Shown: in pieces, positions 42,207 through 51,930 of the stretch
Position numbering within the stretch: the stretch's first letter is position 1
How the letters are laid out: each line of letters opens with the position of its first letter
NCBI GenBank assembly: GCA_965197415.1
Contig: OZ240207.1
Location: forward strand, 1,178,001 to 1,242,000
DNA from: DAOUJI01 sp965197415
Lineage (GTDB): Bacteria; Chloroflexota; Dehalococcoidia; Lucifugimonadales; JAGWBF01
Length of the DNA stretch: 64,000 nucleotides
Direction of reading: 5' to 3'
The notes under the pieces: model-generated
Told to the model about the DNA's origin: nothing
Database searches by the model: none
The model's input: the letters and a program-made list of their open reading frames with translations, nothing else
Program-made: the position numbers and the translations under genes

Positions 42207-42235
42207 ATTATACCACGCCCAACCAAGCCCAAGAA
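42207..42235 (-). promoter_or_regulatory. Promoter of sdh operon
   Basis: On the complement, a perfect TATAAT (42212-42207) followed by G; the -35 is weak (TTCTTG or similar at 17-18 bp). Start near 42200, leader about 77 nt containing a GC-rich stem. Confidence 0.55.
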
Positions 42236-42236
42236 C

Positions 42237-42800
42237 CTAATCGGCCACCTTTAACACGTGGTATGCCAGCATCAGGGACGCGATGCTCTTGGCGTCAGAT
42301 ATCTTGCCGTCTCGGATGAGTTCAGGGACCTGGGACAATGGGACCCAGGAGAGGCTTTCGATTTCCTCGTCATGGTCGGGTTGGTGGGCCGGGTCTCCCG
42401 GGGCAAGCTCTGTAGCAAGGAAGGAGTGCATTTTCTCGTCACAGAACCCGGGTGTAGCCCAGAAAGTCGCCAGCTTCTCCAGCCTACCCGCTGTGAACCC
42501 AGTTTCCTCCTGCAACTCTCTGAGAGCGGCCTCTTCCGGAGTCTCGCCAGGCTCCATGCCCCCGGCGGGGCACTCCATCAGCGTTGCCTCGGCTGGTTTC
42601 CGATACTGGCGCACCATGAGCACGTTTCCGTCGCTGTCCAGCGGCGCTACACATACCACCGGCGCGTGCTCCACGACCTCCCGCGTGGCGATTCTCCCAT
42701 TGGCCATGCGAACAGTGTCGACTCTCACGTTAAGAATCTTGCCCTCGTAAGCCATGCGGCTCTCTATGGTTGTTTCCCGGTTTTTGTCGTTCGCAGTCAT
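42237..42800 (-). CDS. NUDIX hydrolase (ADP-ribose pyrophosphatase-like)
   Basis: 187 residues. The Nudix box GGMEPGETPEEAALRELQEE is complete, followed by TGF. The N-terminus with YEGKILNVRVDTVRMANG and the MVRQYRKPAEATLMECPAG segment are as in ADP-ribose pyrophosphatases that clear ADP-ribose from NAD turnover. It follows the NAD kinase gene by 2 nt, which fits NAD metabolism. Confidence 0.88.
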   Translation of the reverse strand: MTANDKNRETTIESRMAYEGKILNVRVDTVRMANGRIATREVVEHAPVVCVAPLDSDGNVLMVRQYRKPAEATLMECPAGGMEPGETPEEAALRELQEETGFTAGRLEKLATFWATPGFCDEKMHSFLATELAPGDPAHQPDHDEEIESLSWVPLSQVPELIRDGKISDAKSIASLMLAYHVLKVAD

Positions 42801-42802
42801 CG

Positions 42803-43693
42803 TCAGTATTGTATGGCCCTCGTGCTGCTTTGCCCGCCTCCGAAACCCAACCTCTGGGTCAGGCTCTGGTAGAAGGCGTTGGGCGGAAGTGCCCTCAGGA
42901 ATTTGGTCTTGTTGGGGCTCCTCTGGACTCTTATGCCGTCTCCCTGGGCCAGTTCCAGGTCCACGTATCCGTCCACGCTAAGGGTTGCCTCGTGGTCAGT
43001 TTCTATTGTCAGGTCAACCACGGCGGTGGGGGGAAGCACGAGCGCTGGGGCGATTCCGATATGGGGCGCCACCGCCTTGAGAATCATGACTCCGGCGGTG
43101 GGCCACAGCATGGGTCCTCCAACCGACAGGTTGTATCCGGTGCTGCCTGTGGCCGTCGCCACCATCACCGCATCGGAGCGGAAATCGGTAAGGTGGGCAC
43201 CGTCGATGTGGGCCTTGATAGTCACCAGTCGAGCAACCCCGCCTCTACCGACCACCACGTCGTTTAAGGCGTGGTAGTTGAAGCCGTCGATGGGCCTGTG
43301 GGGCCGGTCCTCGCCCTTTTCCGGCGGTATGAAGTCCACCCTGATCATGGAGCGTTCTTCTATCCTTCCAGCTCCCTCCAGATAATCGGGCAGCCGACTC
43401 AGAGCTTCTTCCCCCTGGAGTTCGGTCATAAAACCCAGACGCCCCATGTTGATGCCCAGGATCGGGATTTCCAGGGGGACCGTAAGGCGAGCGGCTCTGA
43501 TTATGGTTCCGTCTCCTCCTACGGTGATAACCATATCCGTCTTACCGAGTTCAGAGGGGGCGGAGTCTATGTCCAGAGTGGAAATCGTCCACGACCGGTC
43601 CGCCAGATTGAATCGCTTGACCATTTCGTGAGCGAGCTTTTTCGCCGGAGCGCTGCGGTGGTTGAAGACAACGCCTATGATGTCAGGTTTCAT
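42803..43693 (-). CDS. nadK: NAD kinase
   Basis: 296 residues. VVFNHRSAPAKKLAHEM, the GGDGTII motif near residue 58, and ATGSTGYNLSVGGP are the conserved ATP/NAD kinase segments. Makes NADP from NAD in the cytoplasm. The NUDIX gene follows after only 2 nt, so they are co-transcribed. Confidence 0.93.
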   Translation of the reverse strand: MKPDIIGVVFNHRSAPAKKLAHEMVKRFNLADRSWTISTLDIDSAPSELGKTDMVITVGGDGTIIRAARLTVPLEIPILGINMGRLGFMTELQGEEALSRLPDYLEGAGRIEERSMIRVDFIPPEKGEDRPHRPIDGFNYHALNDVVVGRGGVARLVTIKAHIDGAHLTDFRSDAVMVATATGSTGYNLSVGGPMLWPTAGVMILKAVAPHIGIAPALVLPPTAVVDLTIETDHEATLSVDGYVDLELAQGDGIRVQRSPNKTKFLRALPPNAFYQSLTQRLGFGGGQSSTRAIQY

Positions 43694-43840
43694 TGTTGGA
43701 AAGAGATGCCTTTCAGCGGAGCCTGACGGAAGCCGAAAATTGGAGTGGAGGAGTCCATGTTGCGCACAGCGAGTCTAGCGCCGCCTCCGAGGCGAGTCAA
43801 ACAGACGGCAAATTGGCGTGGGGCAGTGAGCGGCATGGGC

Positions 43841-45373
43841 CTAAGGGGAAAAGGCGACTAAGGATGTCGCTCTGGGAAGGGCTTCTACAGCGATTTCGGC
43901 CACCTTTAATACGGGCCCCGGCGCTATTCCCATGAACAACACACATAGAGCGGCCAGTCCGATTCCCAGGCGGAACGCGGGTGATGACGGCGCTTTCTCT
44001 TCATCGGCTGGACGCTCCAGATACATTACGCGGACGATTTTCAGGTAGTAGTAGGCGGAGATTACACTGTTTATCACACCGACGATGGCAAGCCACAACA
44101 GGTCAGCCTCTATCGCCGCGTTGAATATATACAGCTTGGCTATGAACACCCCTGTAGGAGGCACCCCTATAAGGGCCACCAACGCAAGAGCAAGGGCGAG
44201 GGCCATGTAGGGAGACCTCCGGCTGGCTCCGGCAAAATCGGCTATCTCGTCGCTCTGGACCTTGTTCGAGATGGCGATGATAGCGAAGAAGGCAGTCAAA
44301 TTAGTCGCCGCATACGCCCCGAGATAGAAGAGCATCGAACTGGGTCCCAGGCTGCTTCCGCTCTCGGAGTTGGCAGTCACGGCGGCCAGCCCCACCAACA
44401 GGTATCCTGCGTGGGCGATGGTGCTGTAACCCATGAGCCGTTTTATGTTGCTTTGGGCTATAGCCACCACGTTGCCTATGGTCATCGAGGCGGCGGCAAG
44501 CCCGGCAAATAGAATTCCCCAATCCGCTTGGAATATATCGAAACCTGTGTAGAAGACCCGAAGCAACACGGCAAAGCCGACCGCCTTGCTGGCCACAGAC
44601 AGGAAGGCAACCACAGTGGTTGGCCCGCCCTCATACACGTCCGGCGCCCACATCTGGAAGGGGACGCTGGATATCTTGAACCCGAACCCGGCAATTATCA
44701 GCACGATTCCAAGCAGCAGGACGAAGTTCTCGCCCAAAGCCGCGCCGGAGCCGAGGGTCTGACTCAACTGGGCTCCGATGTCTGTGAGATATGTGCTGCC
44801 CGTAAAACCGAACACCAGGGCCATGCCATAGAGAAGCAGCGCGGAGCTGACTCCGTTCAGGATGAAAAACTTCATGCTCGCTTCCCCGGAACGGGCGTTC
44901 ATCAGGAAGCCCACCAAAGCCGCCAGCGGCAGCGCGGTCAGCTCCAACGACACATATATAGCGATGAGCTCTCTGGCCGCCGCGAGCAACATCATGCCCG
45001 TGGCCGACAGTAGAATGAGGCCGTAGTATTCGCCCTGGAAGCGGGACATCTTGGAGACGTAGTCGGTGGAGGCCAACACTATCAGCGCCACTATGGCTAT
45101 CACCAGGAACTTGAAGAACAGGGCGAACTGGTCCACCACCAGAGAGGCGCCGGAGCCCGTCAGGTTGAATATCGCCTCCAATTGCTTGGAAGGTTCGTTG
45201 CTCACATCAGCCCAAAGCCAGGCGGCAAGGCCAACAGGAACCAGGAGACCAAGGAAGGTGAATATAGCCAGTATGCCCTTCCGGCTGACGACCAGGTCCA
45301 GCAGAATGACCATAAGGCCAATTCCCGCCAGGGCTATCTCAGGAGACAGTAGACGGACGTCTTCAGCCGTCAC
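43841..45373 (-). CDS. nuoN: NADH-quinone oxidoreductase subunit N
   Basis: 510 residues, about 14 membrane helices. Antiporter-like subunit of the complex I membrane arm; APDVYEGGPTTVVAFLSVASK holds the conserved proton-channel helix segment. Pumps protons. Its start overlaps nuoM by 4 bp; it is the last gene of the operon. Confidence 0.93.
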   Translation of the reverse strand: MTAEDVRLLSPEIALAGIGLMVILLDLVVSRKGILAIFTFLGLLVPVGLAAWLWADVSNEPSKQLEAIFNLTGSGASLVVDQFALFFKFLVIAIVALIVLASTDYVSKMSRFQGEYYGLILLSATGMMLLAAARELIAIYVSLELTALPLAALVGFLMNARSGEASMKFFILNGVSSALLLYGMALVFGFTGSTYLTDIGAQLSQTLGSGAALGENFVLLLGIVLIIAGFGFKISSVPFQMWAPDVYEGGPTTVVAFLSVASKAVGFAVLLRVFYTGFDIFQADWGILFAGLAAASMTIGNVVAIAQSNIKRLMGYSTIAHAGYLLVGLAAVTANSESGSSLGPSSMLFYLGAYAATNLTAFFAIIAISNKVQSDEIADFAGASRRSPYMALALALALVALIGVPPTGVFIAKLYIFNAAIEADLLWLAIVGVINSVISAYYYLKIVRVMYLERPADEEKAPSSPAFRLGIGLAALCVLFMGIAPGPVLKVAEIAVEALPRATSLVAFSP

Positions 45374-46920
45374 GGCGCCGCAGCTCCCAACACCCCGGCG
45401 AACCGGGGCATCTGGTTGATTCCGAAGTCAAAGAAATCGGTGATGAAAGCAGGGTAGAATCCCACGACGATTATGGAGACAGTCAGGACGCCTAGGGGTA
45501 TCGCTTCGACCAAGCTGGCGTCTGTGATGCCCGCGAAACGCTCCCTCTCGCCTCCGAACATCACCCGTTCAATCATCCACAGTATGTAACCCGCCGCCAG
45601 CACTATGCCGAAGGCGGCCAGTGCAGTAGGCCAGGGGAACTCTGCGAAGGAACCCAGGAAGACCAGAAGTTCAGCCACGAAACCGCTCATGCCCGGCAGT
45701 CCCAGGGACGCCAGCCCGGCAATCACGAACACGGCTCCCACAAAGGGCATCCTGGACGAGAGGCCGCCAAGGTCCGGTATGTACCGCGTATGGGCCTTGT
45801 CGTATATCAGGCCCACCACCAGGAACAGCAACCCGGTAATGGCGCCGTGGGCGAACATCTGCATGGACGCCCCGGTCAACGCTACAATGGAGTCTGCTCC
45901 TCCCTTCAAACCTACGGCGACACCCAGCATCACCAGCCCCATATGGCTCACCGAGCTATAGGCGATGAGACGTTTCAGGTCCGTTTGCATTATCGTGACG
46001 ATGGCGCCGTACAGGATGCTGATTACCGCAAGAACCACTAAAGACCATGCGTATGCGTCAGCATGTCCAATCTCAGGGAACATGCCCACGCTGATGCGAA
46101 TCAGACCGTACCCTCCCATCTTCAGCAAGACGCCAGCCAGCATCACACTCACGGCAGTGGGAGCGTCTGTGTGGGCGTCGGGCAGCCAGGTGTGGACCGG
46201 CCAGACAGGCAGCTTGATGGCGAAAGCCACTACGAAGAACCAGAACACCATAGATATGGGCATGAAGGTCTTGGCCACCGCTCCGCTGATGCCGATAGCC
46301 GACAATGCCGCCATGTCGGACGCGCCGGTGGCCAGTATCACCGCCAGTATGGACACCAGCATGAAGGCGCTGCCCAAGATGGTGAATATCAGGAACTTCA
46401 TTGCCGAGTATTCTTTGCGGCCCGATCCCCAGATGGAGATGAGCATGAACATCGGCAGCAACTCCAGTTCCCAGAAAAGGAAGAAGAGGATGAAGTCCAG
46501 GGAAGCGAACACGCCCATGACTGCGGTTTGGAGGACCAGCAGCCAAACGAAATACTCCCTGACTCGGTGCCTTACGTTCCACGATCCAAGAATGGCGCAG
46601 AATCCCAGGAGTCCGGTAAGCAAGATTAGAGGAGCGCTGAGCCCATCCACACCCAGGAAGTAGTTGGCTGAGAACGTGGTGTTATTGAACACCGAGTCGA
46701 CGCCGAACCAGCCGAACTTATCTATGAGTTGGAAACGGTCGGCGCCCGCCGCGTGGCTGAACCGGGCTACGACGTCGATGGCCAGGGCCAATTCGACCAG
46801 AGCAATGAACGCAGCCGTCCACCGGACCCAGCTGTCTTTCTTGATGAAGACGGCAATGACCAACGCCCCGGCCAGCGGCAGGAACACAGTCGCAGTTAAC
46901 AGTCCGTTGAATCCGTCCAT
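45370..46920 (-). CDS. nuoM: NADH-quinone oxidoreductase subunit M
   Basis: 516 residues, about 14 membrane helices. FWELELLPMFMLI carries the key Glu of TM5, and HTWLPDAHTDAPTAVSVML the discontinuous-helix Lys/His region. Proton-pumping antiporter-like subunit. Starts 3 nt after nuoL and overlaps nuoN. Confidence 0.94.
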   Translation of the reverse strand: MDGFNGLLTATVFLPLAGALVIAVFIKKDSWVRWTAAFIALVELALAIDVVARFSHAAGADRFQLIDKFGWFGVDSVFNNTTFSANYFLGVDGLSAPLILLTGLLGFCAILGSWNVRHRVREYFVWLLVLQTAVMGVFASLDFILFFLFWELELLPMFMLISIWGSGRKEYSAMKFLIFTILGSAFMLVSILAVILATGASDMAALSAIGISGAVAKTFMPISMVFWFFVVAFAIKLPVWPVHTWLPDAHTDAPTAVSVMLAGVLLKMGGYGLIRISVGMFPEIGHADAYAWSLVVLAVISILYGAIVTIMQTDLKRLIAYSSVSHMGLVMLGVAVGLKGGADSIVALTGASMQMFAHGAITGLLFLVVGLIYDKAHTRYIPDLGGLSSRMPFVGAVFVIAGLASLGLPGMSGFVAELLVFLGSFAEFPWPTALAAFGIVLAAGYILWMIERVMFGGERERFAGITDASLVEAIPLGVLTVSIIVVGFYPAFITDFFDFGINQMPRFAGVLGAAAP

Positions 46921-46923
46921 AAT

Positions 46924-48882
46924 CTATCCGGCGTTCACCGCCACGAAAGCTATCACAATCAGGAATATGCCCACCGTGATCGCCAGCGCATAGCCTTGGA
47001 CCTGCCCAGTTTGGACCACGGCCACCGCCCGGCCCACATTCCTGGAGGACCAGCCGACGAACTCAGCTACGTTGTCCACTATGCGCCGGTCAAACCAGTC
47101 CAGAGTCGCTCCAATTCCCCTGTAGAACACCTGGTAGACCATGTGCCGTTCGTACAGGTCGTCCATGTAGTAACGTTGGAACAGCAGCTGCCGCACGGCC
47201 AGGAATGGCCTTCCCACGGTGTCGAGGGACACCCTGGGTATCAGATAGACGACGGTCGCTATCAGTATGCCTCCAACGGCCACAAGGACTGACACGACCG
47301 CCATTCCAATACTAAAGGACTGTATATGCTCCCCCGGCAGCAGCATGAAAGAGGAGAACCAGTGGTGGTCTATCCCCAGGAAACCTCCCGCGAAGCCCAG
47401 GGGATTCGCGAGGTAGCCCGATGTCAGAGCCGCTGCCGCCAGAAGGACCATCGGAGCCACCATCGTCACCGGTGATTCGGCGAGACGCACTCCGTGTCCG
47501 CCATGCTCCGGCGCTTCGCCACGGTCCTCCATCTCCTTGTCCACGCCCCCCCGGAACTCGCCGTGGAAGGTCATGTACACCATGCGGAAGGTGTACAACG
47601 CGGTGAGGAAGGCGGCCACTATCAATAGCCAGAAGACCACGGTGTCAACGGAAGCGCCCCCGCGCCATGCATGTATCAGTATCTCGTCCTTGCTCCAGAA
47701 CCCGGCAAAGGGGAATATCCCCGACAGGCTCAACGACGCTATCAGCACAGTCCAGTAGGTCCACGGCATGACCTTCCTGAGTCCGCCCATGTACCGCATG
47801 TCGAAGGTGCCGGTGGCGTGGTTGACGCTGCCTGCTCCCATGAACAGCAATGCTTTGAAGAAAGCGTGGTTGAACAGGTGGAATATGGCTACGCCGTAGG
47901 CGCCTATTCCCAGCGCGGCAATCATGTACCCAAGCTGGCTCACCGTGGAGAAGGCCATGACGCGCTTGATGTCGTAGGACGCCATCCCCATCGTGGCCGC
48001 AAATAGGGCGGTGAAGGCGCCGACTATCGCAACCATGCTCATGGCGTCGGCGGAGTGTTCGAACAACGGGAAGAAGCGGGCCACCAGGAACACGCCCGCC
48101 GCAACCATGGTTGCGGCGTGTATCAAGGCGCTGACGGGTGTGGGGCCTTCCATTGCGTCGGGAAGCCACACATGGAGGGGGAACTGGGCCGACTTTCCAA
48201 CCGCTCCGGCGAATATTCCTGCGGCGACCCAGGTAAGGGCCAACCCTTCAGGCAAGCCCTCCAATGCGTTGATGCTGGCGATGTCCAGAGAGCCGCCTGC
48301 GTAGAAAATGTAGAGAATGGCCAGCAGGAACCCGAAGTCCCCTATCCTGGTGACGATGAAGGCTTTCTTGGCTGCAGCGGCCGCCGCCGGCCTGGTGAAC
48401 CAGAACCCGATCAGCAGGTATGAGCAGACGCCCACCAATTCCCAGAAGACGTACATCTGGACGATGTTGCTGGCCATTACCAGTCCCACCATGGACGCAG
48501 TGAACAGGTTCATGATGGCGAAGTAGCGGGCGTAGCCGGGGTCGCCCTTCATGTAGCCGATGGAGTAAATCTGCACCATCAGGCTTACGCCGGTGGCCAC
48601 CACCAGCATTATTGCCGTCAGGGGGTCCACGATAAGGCCAAGGCTGATGTCCAGTGGACCAATGGCCAGCCACTCCTGCGGCGCAAACGAAAGCTCGCCC
48701 TGGGTTATCACGGATTGCAGCGTCCAGGAGGACAGGGCCAAGGCGACGCCTATGGAGAGAACCGTAAGGAGGCCGGCCGATTCCTTGTAGCGGTTGAAGA
48801 AAGGCCGCACCACCAGAGCTATGAAAACGAAGGCTCCAAGAGGGAGCAGGAAGATGGTCCAGATAAGGGCTTCCGAAATCAT
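46924..48882 (-). CDS. nuoL: NADH-quinone oxidoreductase subunit L
   Basis: 652 residues, about 16 membrane helices with a C-terminal extension forming the lateral helix. FWELVGVCSYLLIGFWF and WLPDAMEGPTPVSALIHAAT are the conserved channel regions. Proton-pumping distal subunit. Begins 1 nt after the small 64-residue gene. Confidence 0.94.
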   Translation of the reverse strand: MISEALIWTIFLLPLGAFVFIALVVRPFFNRYKESAGLLTVLSIGVALALSSWTLQSVITQGELSFAPQEWLAIGPLDISLGLIVDPLTAIMLVVATGVSLMVQIYSIGYMKGDPGYARYFAIMNLFTASMVGLVMASNIVQMYVFWELVGVCSYLLIGFWFTRPAAAAAAKKAFIVTRIGDFGFLLAILYIFYAGGSLDIASINALEGLPEGLALTWVAAGIFAGAVGKSAQFPLHVWLPDAMEGPTPVSALIHAATMVAAGVFLVARFFPLFEHSADAMSMVAIVGAFTALFAATMGMASYDIKRVMAFSTVSQLGYMIAALGIGAYGVAIFHLFNHAFFKALLFMGAGSVNHATGTFDMRYMGGLRKVMPWTYWTVLIASLSLSGIFPFAGFWSKDEILIHAWRGGASVDTVVFWLLIVAAFLTALYTFRMVYMTFHGEFRGGVDKEMEDRGEAPEHGGHGVRLAESPVTMVAPMVLLAAAALTSGYLANPLGFAGGFLGIDHHWFSSFMLLPGEHIQSFSIGMAVVSVLVAVGGILIATVVYLIPRVSLDTVGRPFLAVRQLLFQRYYMDDLYERHMVYQVFYRGIGATLDWFDRRIVDNVAEFVGWSSRNVGRAVAVVQTGQVQGYALAITVGIFLIVIAFVAVNAG

Positions 48883-48883
48883 C

Positions 48884-49078
48884 CTATAGCTTCCTCAGTA
48901 TCTCCTCGGCGACGTGCTCCCTGCCCTTTGGCACCATGATGCGGAAGGGCACACGTTCGCCCCAGTCCAGGATGTCCCCTTCCGGCAGAATCCTGATGGG
49001 CAGACCCTCTCCCTCAAAGACCTCTTTCCACATCTGGGCGGCCATTAGATTCGGCGCTTTTCTAAACTCGACCCACAT
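48884..49078 (-). CDS. Small DUF2007-like protein inside the nuo operon
   Basis: 64 residues. APNLMAAQMWKEVFEGEGLP and a C-terminal VPKGREHVAEEILRKL resemble the DUF2007 / putative signal-transducing protein family (small alpha-beta domain). It lies between nuoK and nuoL (39 nt and 1 nt gaps), so it is co-expressed with complex I. No membrane helix; a cytoplasmic accessory or assembly role can only be guessed. Confidence 0.6.
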   Translation of the reverse strand: MWVEFRKAPNLMAAQMWKEVFEGEGLPIRILPEGDILDWGERVPFRIMVPKGREHVAEEILRKL

Positions 49079-49117
49079 GGCTTTCCCTCTCTCAATGCTG
49101 AAGCTGAGAGGGCTTCA

Positions 49118-49453
49118 CTACCTCTTCAACAGATTCGCTTCGCTCAGGTCCACCGTCTCCCGGTTACGGTACAGGGCTATCACGATGCCCAGACCCAGTC
49201 CCACCTCAGCCGCGGCCACCGTGATGATAAAAATGGCGAATATCTGGCCGGTGAGGAGCCTGCCGATTTGCTCATCGAACCCCACAGGCAGCGTGTACTT
49301 GGCGAAGGCCACCAACGCTATGTTGACTGCGTTGAACATCAACTCCAGCGACATCAGCACGGTGATGACGTTCCGCCGGGCTATTACACCGTAGAAGCCA
49401 ATGGCGAACAGCACAGCCGAGAGGATAAGGAAGTGCTCCAGGCTAAGTCCCAC
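49118..49453 (-). CDS. nuoK: NADH-quinone oxidoreductase subunit K
   Basis: 111 residues, three membrane helices. MSLELMFNAVNI holds the conserved Glu of TM2 required for proton transfer. The start lies 11 bp inside the end of nuoJ. Confidence 0.94.
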   Translation of the reverse strand: MGLSLEHFLILSAVLFAIGFYGVIARRNVITVLMSLELMFNAVNIALVAFAKYTLPVGFDEQIGRLLTGQIFAIFIITVAAAEVGLGLGIVIALYRNRETVDLSEANLLKR

Positions 49454-50021
49454 TGTTCCTCTCTCGCACCAAGGCCAGGGCCCCGACTATTGCCGCCAAA
49501 AGCAGCGCCGCCGCCACTTCGAAGGGCAGCGCAAAGTCGTTTATCAACAACTCGCCGATGCCCGACCGGTCTGCGGAGGGTCCGACAACCTCCCGGGCCT
49601 CGTCTGGGAGCCCTGCCACAGTGTTCGTCTGGACCATCTCCGCCTGCTCCACTATGTCAGGCGGACTGTCGTTAAGGAGGTTCCAGTCGGTGTCCAGGGC
49701 AGCGAAAACCAGCGCGGCCAACAGCAGGGCCGGCAACGCCACCGCCCCAATCTGAAGCCGGTTGGGAAGGTTGCCCTGTTGGACTTCCCTCGTGAGCATG
49801 ATGGCAAAAATTATCAGGATGGCCACGGCGCCGCCGTAAATCAGCACCTGCACCACGGCCAGGAACTCAGCGTTCATCAGCACGAAGGACCCGGCGACTC
49901 CGATGAAGACCAGCACAAGCAGGAGCGCCGCCCTGAACACGTCTCTCAAGAGGACTACGCCCAAGGCGCCGACAATCGTGGCAACCGCCAGGAGCCAGAA
50001 CATAGCCTCCTGGAAGAGCAT
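49443..50021 (-). CDS. nuoJ: NADH-quinone oxidoreductase subunit J
   Basis: 192 residues, five membrane helices in the usual NuoJ order (LRDVFRAALLLVLVFIGVAG, VLIYGGAVAILIIFAIML). Its ATG directly follows the nuoI stop codon (TAG-ATG), and its ribosome site GAGGGA lies in repeat DNA that forms the end of nuoI. Confidence 0.92.
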   Translation of the reverse strand: MLFQEAMFWLLAVATIVGALGVVLLRDVFRAALLLVLVFIGVAGSFVLMNAEFLAVVQVLIYGGAVAILIIFAIMLTREVQQGNLPNRLQIGAVALPALLLAALVFAALDTDWNLLNDSPPDIVEQAEMVQTNTVAGLPDEAREVVGPSADRSGIGELLINDFALPFEVAAALLLAAIVGALALVRERNSGT

Positions 50022-50645
50022 CTAGCTTGTTCCCTCACCCCGGCCCTCTCCCGGGGAGAGAGGGGGACTATTAGGGGACTGGTCGTCGGAGGCTTCCGGC
50101 TCAAACTGGGCGCCCGCTTTTTGGAACTCGTGCCACTTCCACTGCTCCCGTCCGACTTCCTGCCAGTCCTTGGCTTGGCCTTCGTGGGGGTTGTAGTTCT
50201 GGTCCTCAAGCTGAGGTCTGAACCAGGCGCTGGGTCTCTTCTCCGCGTGGTGGAGTTCGTCGATGTTTATCACCAAGTCACTGCGCTGATATCTGCCCCG
50301 CTCGAAACCGCTTCCCATGAAAAGTGCGTCGTAGGGGCAGGCCTCGACGCACAGGCCGCAGAACATGCACCTTCCAATGTCAATGTCGAAGACTTCCAGC
50401 GAGTACTTGTCCCCTTCCTGCATAGCCGACTTCGACGGGTTGGTGACGATGCGGATTATCCCCAGTGGACAGTATTTCGCGCATGAGGCGCATCCTGTGC
50501 ACCGCTCCTCGTACCAGGTGAATTCCTCGCCCCTGAATCGCGGATGCTGCTTGACCCGTTCCTCGGGGTATTGGACAGTGGTCGGCTTCCGAAACAGGTT
50601 CTTTAAGACCACGGCCAGGCCCTTGGCTATTCCGAAACCGTACAC
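50022..50645 (-). CDS. nuoI: NADH-quinone oxidoreductase subunit I, with repeat-derived tail
   Basis: 207 residues. Two [4Fe-4S] motifs, CTGCASCAKYCP and CMFCGLCVEACP, as in NuoI, which passes electrons between the peripheral clusters and N2. The last residues (SPPLSPGEGRGEGTS) are not part of the family: they are encoded by a palindromic repeat at 50031-50069 that has run into the gene and replaced the original end. Starts 1 nt after nuoH. Confidence 0.93.
   Translation of the reverse strand: MYGFGIAKGLAVVLKNLFRKPTTVQYPEERVKQHPRFRGEEFTWYEERCTGCASCAKYCPLGIIRIVTNPSKSAMQEGDKYSLEVFDIDIGRCMFCGLCVEACPYDALFMGSGFERGRYQRSDLVINIDELHHAEKRPSAWFRPQLEDQNYNPHEGQAKDWQEVGREQWKWHEFQKAGAQFEPEASDDQSPNSPPLSPGEGRGEGTS
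50031..50069. repeat. Palindromic repeat unit within the nuoI 3' end
   Basis: CCCTCACCCC followed by CCCTCTCCCGGGGAGAGAGG; same family as the intergenic units at 417 and 32071 but lying in coding sequence. Confidence 0.8.
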
Positions 50646-50646
50646 G

Positions 50647-51930
50647 TTAGTCGCCCTCCCCCGCAGACGAATATGCGGCGCCCCGGCTTTCCCTTTCCAG
50701 AGACGCCCGCGGCGGCACTACCCTGGCGGTGCGCACCGGAGGGGCAATCTTCTGGCGAACGGAACGTCCAAAACCGTACACGGCGGCCACCGCGATGACC
50801 ATGTTGATCCCCGTCATTATTCCCAGCTCGCCCCGTGTCAGTTCGCCCTGGCTGGGAGCATGCTCCCACGCTTGGAGGAAGTATACCTCCACGGTAAGGA
50901 TGGCTATGTTCAGGAGGGCCAGCGGGAAGAGGAACTTCCACGCCACTGACATGATCTGGTCGATGCGTAGCCTGGGCAGCGTGAACCTCACCCATTCAAA
51001 CATCAACACGAAGAAGACCATCTTGAGCAGGAACCAGACCGCCCCTAACTGCTCGGAGAAGAAGGGCCCAGACCAACCACCCAGGAATATGGTGGCCATT
51101 ATGGCAGAGGCAACCAGCACTCCGCCGAATTCGGCGGTCTGTATCAGCATGAACTTGATTCCGCTGTACTCGGTGTGGAACCCGGCTATAAGCTCGGACT
51201 CCGCCTCCACGATGTCGAAGGGGCTGCGGTTCAATTCAGCGGAAATGCCGATGACGAACACTATCAATCCCAGTGGCTGCACCACCATGAACGGAATGCT
51301 CTGGGCCGACACGATGTCGGACATGGCCATAGACCCGGACAGCAGGACAATGGCCACCAACGAAAGCACCACTGGCACTTCATAGCTGATGAGCATGGCC
51401 ACTCCCCGCATGGCGCCAAACATGGCGTAGCGGTTGCCGGAAGCCCATCCCCCCGTGAACACACCAAGAGTGGTCAGTGAACCGATGGCCAGCACGTAGA
51501 GAACCCCGACATTCAGGTCGGCCAGGGACGTCTTCCAGGCTATGGGGATTACGGCGATAGACAGGAGCATCGGGAAGACCATCAGAATGGGGACGGCGGT
51601 GAAGGCGATCCTGTCCGCCGTGGCTGGTATCAAGTCCTCTTTGGTAAGGAGCTTGAGCAGGTCCGCTATGGGCTGGAGCAGACCGAACGGCCCCCACCGG
51701 TTGGGGCCTCGGCGGTTTTGGACACGGCCCATCAGCCGCCTCTCGCCCCACACCAGCAATGCCGCGCCCAGTAGGACCCCGTTGACCAGAATCAGGATGA
51801 TAATGAAGCCGGACAGGAAGTAGTCCAAAGCGCACAGGTACGAGGGAAAGAACTCTCCGAAACCGTTGTATATCAGCCGGAAGAGGACGCTGTCATAGAG
51901 GATGCTTCCAGGCTCTATCTGGCAGTTCAT
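50647..51930 (-). CDS. nuoH: NADH-quinone oxidoreductase subunit H
   Basis: 427 residues, about 8 membrane helices. The first cytosolic loop RRLMGRVQNRRGPNRWGPFG and the acidic loop FDIVEAESELIAGFHTEYSG are diagnostic of the quinone-site subunit. The C-terminal ~50 residues form a basic, low-complexity tail. Start overlaps nuoD by 4 bp. Confidence 0.94.
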   Translation of the reverse strand: MNCQIEPGSILYDSVLFRLIYNGFGEFFPSYLCALDYFLSGFIIILILVNGVLLGAALLVWGERRLMGRVQNRRGPNRWGPFGLLQPIADLLKLLTKEDLIPATADRIAFTAVPILMVFPMLLSIAVIPIAWKTSLADLNVGVLYVLAIGSLTTLGVFTGGWASGNRYAMFGAMRGVAMLISYEVPVVLSLVAIVLLSGSMAMSDIVSAQSIPFMVVQPLGLIVFVIGISAELNRSPFDIVEAESELIAGFHTEYSGIKFMLIQTAEFGGVLVASAIMATIFLGGWSGPFFSEQLGAVWFLLKMVFFVLMFEWVRFTLPRLRIDQIMSVAWKFLFPLALLNIAILTVEVYFLQAWEHAPSQGELTRGELGIMTGINMVIAVAAVYGFGRSVRQKIAPPVRTARVVPPRASLERESRGAAYSSAGEGD

